From Thermodesulfobacteriaceae bacterium (lineage in GTDB: Bacteria > Desulfobacterota > Dissulfuribacteria > Dissulfuribacterales > UBA3076): 11,298 nt of DNA. The translations under genes were made by a program, and so were the position numbers. Each line of letters starts with the position of its first letter. The stretch's first letter is position 1. The notes beneath the pieces were generated by a model. That model was not told the origin of the DNA and did not search any database. It saw only the letters and a list, made by a program, of their open reading frames with translations. The stretch is from NCBI GenBank assembly GCA_012961845.1, contig DTYO01000289.1:1-11298 (forward strand), written 5' to 3'. Shown piece by piece: positions 1-5,214 of this stretch.

Positions 1-269
1 CTGAGCTCTGGAAACGTCAGCATGAGATTGGTCAGATCCCCCTTGGGATCTATAGCTATTACAGGGATACCGTCGATGAGAGCCTCTTCCAGGAGCCCTA
101 TACCCAGTCCTGTCTTACCGCTGCCGGTCATGCCTATGATCACTGCATGCGTGGTAAGGTCCTTTGAATCATATAATACAGGGACCTCTTTCAGTGAGCG
201 GGCTTCCATGTCATATTTTCTACCGAGATAAAACAGTCCCAATTTTTCGTAGTCTGTGACCATGGCCAT
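1..269 (-). CDS. HerA/DUF87-like P-loop ATPase, N-terminal fragment (runs off the left edge)
   Basis: Only about 89 N-terminal codons lie in the window; the gene continues past position 1. The protein opens MAMVTDYEKLGLFYLGRKYD, then has a Walker A motif GMTGSGKT (about residues 46-53) and a strand ending in IDPKGDLTN. This order (YEKLG..YLGR, DSKDLTTHAV, Walker A, IDPKGDL) is typical of large cytoplasmic ATP-binding proteins of the HerA/FtsK-like DUF87 group, usually several hundred residues long. The cellular role is not established, and DNA or protein-complex pumping is only an analogy with HerA. The ATG at 269 is preceded by AGGAAAGGG, and a second ATG lies at 263. An in-frame ATG at 344, preceded by GGAGCAGGGTG, would add 25 residues and sits nearer the only visible -10 (ATTATA on the plus strand, 384-389). 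I prefer 269 because the family-like sequence begins there. Confidence 0.8.
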   Translation of the reverse strand, partial: MAMVTDYEKLGLFYLGRKYDMEARSLKEVPVLYDSKDLTTHAVIIGMTGSGKTGLGIGLLEEALIDGIPVIAIDPKGDLTNLMLTFPEL

Positions 270-344
270 CCCTTTCCTGACCCAATTTGAAGGCTGCTTC
301 TGAAAATCAGCATCTTTGTTCCGGACAGGGCGAATGCGCAACAT

Positions 345-695
345 CACCCTGCTCCATACTGTTATATATTTCTTTTATTTTACATTATATACATTGGTTA
401 TATTGAATATCTAATACAAAGTAATAAGTAGCGCATCCGGGAGCCTCCGCTTGTTACAGCACTCTCTGAAGGTGCCCCACCCAGAAATCATCTTGATATC
501 TGTCAAGCCATCCTGAGATTCATCACACGGCCTGTCTCTGCCAAAGACAGGTGTCTTGACTGGATGTATTTACAAGACACACATCCTTAAGCCCTGAGCA
601 CTATTCATATTTTTAACATTTAAATGCAATATTATAGATAATAGATAATCCAAAACATCGTTTATTGATTTGTGTTTTGCCTGTCCATCTCAGAG
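345..695. other. Non-coding spacer between carbamate kinase 3' end and HerA-like gene
   Basis: No convincing gene is present. The part near 361-420 is very AT-rich and, read on the minus strand, contains a TATAAT hexamer (384-389) that may be the -10 of the HerA-like gene; I see no matching -35 at normal spacing. The middle part (480-590) holds a cluster of inverted repeats listed separately. Near 635-650 there is a short tandem of ATAGATA units. The stretch just below the carbamate kinase stop shows no hairpin followed by a T tract on the minus strand, so its terminator is not identified. Confidence 0.5.
531..586. repeat. Cluster of overlapping inverted repeats
   Basis: Three perfect inverted repeats are packed here. 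CCTGTCT (531-537) pairs with AGACAGG (545-551) around a 7-base loop. GTGTCTTG (551-558) pairs with CAAGACAC (573-580). GGATGT (562-567), inside that second loop, pairs with ACATCC (581-586). The second and third pairs interleave, so they are alternatives or a strained pseudoknot, since no bases remain between their 3' arms. AAGACA/TGTCTT (544-557) offers a fourth competing pairing. A weaker CTTGA/TCAAG repeat lies just upstream (492-507). No T run follows on either strand, so a classic intrinsic terminator is unlikely. Regulatory DNA or an untranslated RNA structure are both possible. Confidence 0.4.
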
Positions 696-1619
696 TCACC
701 TTGTTACCTCTGTTCCGGCCCGGCCGACTGCTGCGCTTTCTATGGCTGAAAGAGAAGTAATTACCGCCCTCGCTCCCCCTCCCCTTATAAACTCCACCGC
801 GGCCTCTATCTTGGGCCCCATCGAGCCCGGAGGAAAATGCCCCTGCTCCAGCCAGCGGCATGCCTCCCCAGTGGTCATGGATGAAACCAGTTTCCGGTCT
901 GACTTTTCATAATCGAGAAATGCCCCCTCCACATCGGTGGCAATAATAAGGATGTCGACGCCGACCTCCAGTGCAAGCCTTGCACTGGCCAGATCCTTGT
1001 CTATGACAGCATCCATTCCGTGGAAACTCCTCCCCTCCCTGACAACCGGAATACCTCCGCCACCGCAGCATATTATGATGAAATCCGCCTGGATCAACCT
1101 TCTTATCTCCCGTTTTTCTACGATGGTAACGGGCCTTGGAGAGGCAACCACCCTCCGGTATCCCCTTGACGTCTTTCTCACCGGATATGGAAGAGAAACA
1201 GCCTTTTCCCTGGAAAAAACAGGTCCTACCGGCTTGGACGGATTCAGGAAAGCCGGATCGTGTTCATCCACCACCACGTAGCTGATCAGGCTTACCAAAT
1301 ATCTGGGCGGCCGGACATTCATCTCCATCAGCCTGCTGTCCAGAGTAGATTCGATCATGTATCCTATCTGGCCCTGGGTCTGGGCGACAAGGATTTCAAG
1401 GGGGAGCCTGGGAATGTCCCTGCAGCATTCCTGCTGAAGGAGGAGATTCCCCACCTGCGGACCGTTACCGTGGGTAATGATGATCCTGTAGTCCCTGGAA
1501 AGCCGTGCAACCTGGTCCATGGGGATTTTCAGGTTCTCAAGCTGCTCTTCTATGGTGCCGGCCTGGCCTTTCCTGATCAGGGCATTGCCGCCCAGCGCTA
1601 CAAGCAGTATCTTTTTCAC
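696..1619 (-). CDS. arcC: Carbamate kinase
   Basis: A 307-residue cytoplasmic enzyme of the amino-acid kinase fold that transfers phosphate between carbamoyl phosphate and ADP; in fermenting bacteria it usually runs toward ATP, CO2 and ammonia. Visible family motifs are ALGGNAL (8-14) and THGNGPQVG (49-57) for substrate/phosphate binding, KPVGPVFS (129-136), RRVVASPRP (155-163), CGGGGIPV (185-192), DKDLASARLA (207-216), ATDV (227-230) and the C-terminal FPPGSMGPKIEAA (262-274). Length is normal for ArcC (about 310). The start is GTG at 1617-1619, preceded by GGAAAGA, a usable ribosome site; the protein then begins KKILLVALGGNA as expected. It lies 30 bases downstream of the COG2403 gene on the same strand and is probably the second gene of that operon. 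No arginine deiminase or ornithine or other carbamoyltransferase gene is in the window, so the source of carbamoyl phosphate is unknown. Confidence 0.95.
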   Translation of the reverse strand: MKKILLVALGGNALIRKGQAGTIEEQLENLKIPMDQVARLSRDYRIIITHGNGPQVGNLLLQQECCRDIPRLPLEILVAQTQGQIGYMIESTLDSRLMEMNVRPPRYLVSLISYVVVDEHDPAFLNPSKPVGPVFSREKAVSLPYPVRKTSRGYRRVVASPRPVTIVEKREIRRLIQADFIIICCGGGGIPVVREGRSFHGMDAVIDKDLASARLALEVGVDILIIATDVEGAFLDYEKSDRKLVSSMTTGEACRWLEQGHFPPGSMGPKIEAAVEFIRGGGARAVITSLSAIESAAVGRAGTEVTR

Positions 1620-1649
1620 TCTTTCCGTGCCAATAATGCTTCCATCCTC

Positions 1650-2948
1650 TTAAGCAGAACCTCTCAGGCCCGGCTCTCCATGATCCCTGTATTCGTAGAG
1701 GACCCTCAGCGCAGGTTTATTTATGGAGATAAGCAGTGTGAGGTGGATGGGGGTGGCAAAGAGGACCATGTCACAGGCGGCCCTGTTGATGGTTTCATTG
1801 AGATCCCTAATCTGTTGCTCCGTATACCCCATGGCAGGCAGCACCTTGCCGATGTGGGGATATTTGACGTATGCAGCCTTTATAGAGCCGGATGCGAACG
1901 GCCTCGGGTCCACGATCTCGCCGGCTCCATACTTCCTGGCAGCCAGGTAACCAGCCCCGAACGGCATTTCCCCGTGGGTCAGTGTCGGCCCGTCTTCCAC
2001 CACCAGCACACGACTGCCCCTGATCCTCTCCGGACTGGCCACCCTGACCGGCGACTCAGCAAGAACCATATCGGCTCCCAGTGCGTAACGCATTATATTC
2101 GCTCTCACCTGTTCTACTTTTTCAGACGAGGCCGACCCGATCTTGTTTATCACAGCTATATCCGCCATGAACATGTTTGTTTCTCCTGGATAGTAAAGGA
2201 GCTCGTGGCCTGCCCTGTGAGGATCGAAGAGTACGATGTGAATGTCCGGGGAAAAAAAAGGTAAATCGTTGTTGCCGCCGTCCCAGACTATGATGTCTGC
2301 TTCCGCTTCTGCCATGGCGAGTATCTCCTGGTAGTCCACACCTGCATACACAGTTATGCCCATATCCACCAGGGGCTCATATTCTTCCCTTTCTTCTATG
2401 GTGCACCTGTGAATCCTGAAGTCATCATATGAAGAAAACCGCTGCACGACCTGCTTCTCCAGGTCTCCGTAGGGCATAGGATGACGTACGGCAACCACCC
2501 TAAAGCGGCACTCCTTCAGAATTTCGCACACCTTTCGTGTGGTCTGCGACTTACCGCATCCGGTCCGCACCGCACAGACAGAGATCACAGGACGCCTTGA
2601 CCTGAGCATGGTCTCCCTTCCGCCCATTAGGATGAACCCCGCACCTTCTGCCATTGCGACAGACGCCTTGTGCATCACGTCCACATGGGGAACATCGCTG
2701 TAGGAGAAAGCCACGAGATCCGCTTCATATTTCCTGATGAGCTCTGCCAGCCGGTCTTCAGGATAAATCGGAATACCTCCGGGGTAGAGACTGCCTGCAA
2801 GCACAGGTGGATAGGTTCTGTTTTCTATGGCCGGGATCTGGGCAGCAGTAAAGGCCGTCACCCGGTACTGTGGATTTCCCCTGAAACCTGTGTTGAAATT
2901 GTGAAAATCCCGGCCTGCCGCCCCCATTATGATTACTTTTTCAACCAT
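1650..2948 (-). CDS. COG2403 P-loop protein, cyclic 2,3-diphosphoglycerate synthetase-like
   Basis: A 432-residue soluble protein resembling bacterial COG2403 proteins, often labelled predicted GTPase or cyclic 2,3-diphosphoglycerate synthetase after the archaeal enzyme. The N-terminus (MGAAGRDFHNFN, 8-19; ENRTYPP, 42-48; YPGGIPIYPE, 55-64) looks like a small Rossmann-type domain. A P-loop follows at AVRTGCGKS (126-134), then RHPMPYGDL (155-163), WDGGNND (222-228), GETN (255-258) and a conserved tail VEDGPTLTHGEMPFGAGY (317-334). The usual G4 motif NKxD reads NKIG (268-271), which argues against ordinary GTP selectivity. Making cyclic 2,3-diphosphoglycerate, an archaeal thermoprotectant, is unlikely here; pairing with carbamate kinase suggests a job in carbamoyl or nitrogen catabolism, which is inference. 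The ATG at 2948 has only a weak upstream GGATG, but the family sequence starts there. It is the first gene of the unit, with a promoter about 55 bases upstream. Confidence 0.85.
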   Translation of the reverse strand: MVEKVIIMGAAGRDFHNFNTGFRGNPQYRVTAFTAAQIPAIENRTYPPVLAGSLYPGGIPIYPEDRLAELIRKYEADLVAFSYSDVPHVDVMHKASVAMAEGAGFILMGGRETMLRSRRPVISVCAVRTGCGKSQTTRKVCEILKECRFRVVAVRHPMPYGDLEKQVVQRFSSYDDFRIHRCTIEEREEYEPLVDMGITVYAGVDYQEILAMAEAEADIIVWDGGNNDLPFFSPDIHIVLFDPHRAGHELLYYPGETNMFMADIAVINKIGSASSEKVEQVRANIMRYALGADMVLAESPVRVASPERIRGSRVLVVEDGPTLTHGEMPFGAGYLAARKYGAGEIVDPRPFASGSIKAAYVKYPHIGKVLPAMGYTEQQIRDLNETINRAACDMVLFATPIHLTLLISINKPALRVLYEYRDHGEPGLRGSA

Positions 2949-3003
2949 TATTCACATCCGGAAACACAGCCTGGACTACAAACCAAAGAGATATGTTCCT
3001 CTG

Positions 3004-3032
3004 CTTATACCTCATTTCCCGCCGCTCTCCAA
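3004..3032 (-). promoter_or_regulatory. Sigma70-type promoter for the COG2403-arcC unit
   Basis: Read on the minus strand, TTGGAG (3032-3027) is followed after exactly 17 bases by TATAAG (3009-3004). This places the transcript start near 2997, about 50 bases before the ATG at 2948. It lies in the divergent spacer (2949-3176) between this operon and the permease. No equally good promoter for the permease is visible. An 8-base direct repeat GGACTACA occurs at 2973-2980 and 3102-3109 in the same spacer. Confidence 0.5.
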
Positions 3033-3176
3033 GTTCATGCGGCACACATGGTCACAGGATGCTGCACTCTTAGGACAGATTACAGGGCAGCAGGCCAGAC
3101 CGGACTACAGACTGCATGGATGCTGTGATCTGCAGGAAACTTGCTAACCAGTCAATCCTGGATTAAGAAGACATTC

Positions 3177-4400
3177 ATGACCACACAACCAGGCCTGCGA
3201 CGCAGCCTCTCGCTTCCGCTCATGGTTCTTTACGGATTGGGGACCACCATAGGGGCCGGGATATACGCACTGGTCGGCACCGTCGCCGGCACTGCGGGAA
3301 CCTATGCGCCTGTGGCCTTCCTGCTGGCATCCATGATGGCAGCAGGCACCGCATTCAGTTTTGCTGAACTTTCTTCTCGCTATCCCAAGAGCGCCGGCGA
3401 AGCCGTTTACGTTCGCGAAGGCCTAGGTATTCCTGTACTGGGCAACACGGTCGGGATGCTGGTAGCCCTTGCAGGCTGTGTCTCGTCAGCAACCATCCTC
3501 AAAGGATTCGCAGGATACTTTGGGGAGCTGGTTCATGCACCGGGGCCGATGATACTCGTTGCCGGCGGCACCCTTCTCGGGCTTATAGCGGCATGGGGTA
3601 TCAGGGAATCAGTAACCATGGCAGGCCTTGTCACCATCCTGGAGATCGCAGGCCTGTTGCTGATCATCTGGGTGGGCAGAAACGGCCTCATGGACATCTC
3701 TTTCCGCTGGACAGAGCTTATTCCTCCTGTGGAAGCAGGGCCGTGGTCGGGCATACTGGCTGCTTCTATTCTTGCATTCTATGCCTTTCTCGGCTTTGAA
3801 GACATGGTAAACGTTGCCGAGGAAGTCAAGGATGTACGCAGGAACCTGCCTGTTGCCATAATAATCACTCTCGTACTCACCACCCTGCTTTACGCGGCCA
3901 TAGCAGCAGCAGCCGTCCTCAACGTCCCTCCCGAAGAGCTGGGCACAAGCACTGCTCCGCTCGCTCTTGTTTACAGACGCGCCACCGGAAATCCCGCCAC
4001 CCTCATAACCATCATCAGCATGTTTGCCATGCTGAACGGTGCGCTCATACAGGTCATCATGGCCTCCAGAGTACTTTACGGCCTCGCCGATCAAAAGGTC
4101 CTTCCTGGCCCGGTCGGCTACATCCACCCGCGCACCCGGACGCCGGTCGTATCAACCGGCATTGTAACTACAGCCATAATCGTGCTGGCACTGTGGTTTC
4201 CACTGGCTGTACTCGCCCATGTCACCTCAGTGATTGCACTCATGGTCTTTACTCTTGTAAATCTTGCACTGTGGAGACTGAAACGGATCGCTCCAGCCCC
4301 TGAAGGAGTCATGGTCTTTCCGGCATGGATTCCCGTAGCCGGGTTCGCAGTAAGCCTCGGTTTCGTCGTATATGGAATCGCAGACCTTGTCACCACCTGA
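3177..4400 (+). CDS. APC-family amino-acid permease
   Basis: A 407-residue integral membrane protein of the amino acid-polyamine-organocation superfamily (PotE/COG0531 type). The first helix carries the family signature LGTTIGAGIYALVG (about 21-34), where backbone atoms of the unwound helix contact substrate in characterised APC transporters. FYAFLGFEDMVNVAEEVKD followed by RRNLPVAI (about 200-226) matches the helix 6-7 region. I count 11-12 hydrophobic segments; the last are near PVVSTGIVTTAIIVLALW, an adjacent segment through VFTLVNLALW, and FPAWIPVAGFAVSLGF. Length is slightly short but normal. The ATG at 3177 gives the homologous start TTQPGLRRSLSLP but has only a weak AAGAAG upstream; an in-frame TTG at 3141 after AGGAAAC would add 12 residues. 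The gene diverges from the COG2403-arcC unit, so its substrate may feed that pathway, but the specificity is not readable. The stop codon directly abuts the stop of the convergent small gene. Confidence 0.9.
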   Translation: MTTQPGLRRSLSLPLMVLYGLGTTIGAGIYALVGTVAGTAGTYAPVAFLLASMMAAGTAFSFAELSSRYPKSAGEAVYVREGLGIPVLGNTVGMLVALAGCVSSATILKGFAGYFGELVHAPGPMILVAGGTLLGLIAAWGIRESVTMAGLVTILEIAGLLLIIWVGRNGLMDISFRWTELIPPVEAGPWSGILAASILAFYAFLGFEDMVNVAEEVKDVRRNLPVAIIITLVLTTLLYAAIAAAAVLNVPPEELGTSTAPLALVYRRATGNPATLITIISMFAMLNGALIQVIMASRVLYGLADQKVLPGPVGYIHPRTRTPVVSTGIVTTAIIVLALWFPLAVLAHVTSVIALMVFTLVNLALWRLKRIAPAPEGVMVFPAWIPVAGFAVSLGFVVYGIADLVTT

Positions 4401-4732
4401 CTATGACCGATTCAGACTCCCCCGGACATGCAGGTTTCCGTTCGTCGCTATCTCCCGCGCCCACAGAAAGCAGACCATAAGGGTAACAACAGGGTTGATG
4501 AAGAGCGCACTCCACCGTCTGCGACCCTTGACATCAGAAGCTACCACGAACGTAGCCGCTATCCTCATCAGTGGAAGGACAGTCCCTGCAAGCTGGAGGA
4601 TGGCTGAAAAAGGACACCCTGTCAAAATACCATTGACAATAAGGATCACCAGGAAAAAATACCGATTCGGTTAAAATAATTCCTCAGCCACTTGACCAGC
4701 ATTTCCGTCTTTTTCATTTTGAAAACTTGCAT
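4401..4732 (-). pseudogene. Small membrane protein gene, apparently split by a one-base frameshift
   Basis: Two minus-strand frames join into one plausible small protein. The first begins at ATG 4732 after GGGGTGAGAGAGTG (ribosome site GGTGA, 7-base spacing) and runs MQVFKMKKTEMLVKWLRNYF, then NRIGIF, before meeting a stop at 4646-4648. The second frame is open from 4670 down to the stop at 4401-4403, contains FFLVILIVNGILTG and has no convincing start of its own (only a GTG at 4649 without a ribosome site). They overlap at a run of six T (plus-strand A at 4654-4659). A seventh T would fuse them into a 110-residue protein with a basic N-terminus and two or three membrane segments (IFFLVILIVNGIL, ILQLAGTVLPLM through VVAS, and FINPVVTLMVCFLWA). 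I do not recognise the family. The break may be a sequencing error, a true mutation or slippage. The gene ends stop-to-stop against the permease. Confidence 0.45.
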
Positions 4733-4816
4733 CACTCTCTCACCCCGGATTATTCGCTTCAAAACCCCAAAAAATAGCAATTTAGTAATTGACCAATATT
4801 TCACCAGGTTACAAAA

Positions 4817-4844
4817 AATATAGTGGCTCAAAAATTTCGTCCAA
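4817..4844 (-). promoter_or_regulatory. Candidate promoter for the small membrane-protein gene
   Basis: On the minus strand, TTGGAC (4844-4839) is separated by 16 bases from TATATT (4822-4817). The predicted start near 4810 would give a leader of roughly 78 bases before the ATG at 4732. The surroundings are AT-rich, so chance matches are more likely here than elsewhere. Confidence 0.35.
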
Positions 4845-5178
4845 AAAATGCAGCGAATTCAACGAAAAAGTATTTGGCATTTGATGCAGCAAGGGAAAGC
4901 GCGATTTCACCAAATCTGCTGCATTATCAAGGCATTGAAGTACCAAAGTATGTCTGCCTCCCTTAGCTTTCTTTACATCTTCGGTAAACTCGCGAACCTA
5001 ATAATCCGGTATCATTTCTTGTCGGTCAATCCGGTGCATCCAGTTTAATCGTACCGCTTCAGAGACCGATGCGGTAATCCTGAAGTGTTCTCACGTGCCA
5101 TTGGACATCATCTCGGACGTACTTGATTTCTTTTTTTTTCAGATGGTTATCTTCGTACAAAGGCTCAGCAAGGTTTTC

Positions 5179-5207
5179 TTGACAATATTTTTTCCGCCTG
5201 ATTGAAT
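5179..5207 (+). promoter_or_regulatory. Sigma70-type promoter placed directly before the PEPC start codon
   Basis: A perfect -35 TTGACA (5179-5184) is followed after 17 bases by TTGAAT (5202-5207, four of six matches to TATAAT). Transcription would begin around 5213-5215, that is at or within a base or two of the ATG at 5215. An in-frame TGA at 5203-5205 rules out an upstream start, and no ribosome site lies between it and the ATG. This arrangement predicts a leaderless mRNA. Confidence 0.5.
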
Positions 5208-5214
5208 AACTCGC

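Larger units (their letters stand above)
4733..5214. other. AT-rich spacer with a possible decayed reading frame
   Basis: No intact gene is supported. On the minus strand a frame reads protein-like from 5090 down to a TAA at 4809-4811 but is broken by TAG at 4998-5000 and bounded upstream by TGA at 5091-5093. The segments are EHFRITASVSEAVRLNWMHR and onward, and VREFTEDVKKAKGGRHTLVL and onward. The second segment (62 codons) has no ATG near its start. I could not assign it to a family. Near 5051-5086 there are short inverted repeats TACCGC/GCGGTA and CTTCAG/CTGAAG, and a run of nine T at 5131-5139 that is not preceded by a strong hairpin. The right end carries the promoter of the PEPC gene. 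Confidence 0.35.

Noticed and set aside
1260..2264. Long plus-strand open frame (334 codons) across the carbamate kinase and COG2403 genes
   Set aside because: It lies antisense to two genes with clear family motifs; its translation has no recognisable domain and it spans their junction, so it is a codon-bias shadow.
3609..4127. Minus-strand open frame of 172 codons inside the permease
   Set aside because: It is antisense to strongly conserved APC motifs, and its translation is a low-complexity charged mixture with no ribosome site or family features.
4372..4674. Plus-strand open frame of 100 codons overlapping the permease end
   Set aside because: It starts inside the permease coding sequence and is antisense to the better-supported small membrane frame; no motif and no ribosome site.
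4998..5000. In-frame TAG read as pyrrolysine or suppressed amber
   Set aside because: Nothing else in the window points to a pyrrolysine system, the frame has no good start and a TGA lies upstream; decay is the simpler explanation.
4848..5048. Plus-strand 66-codon frame in the AT-rich spacer
   Set aside because: No ribosome site, an odd composition and no family resemblance; the opposite strand reads as well or better.
5131..5139. Run of nine T as an intrinsic terminator
   Set aside because: No stable GC-rich hairpin sits directly upstream on the plus strand, and no upstream plus-strand gene needs terminating here.
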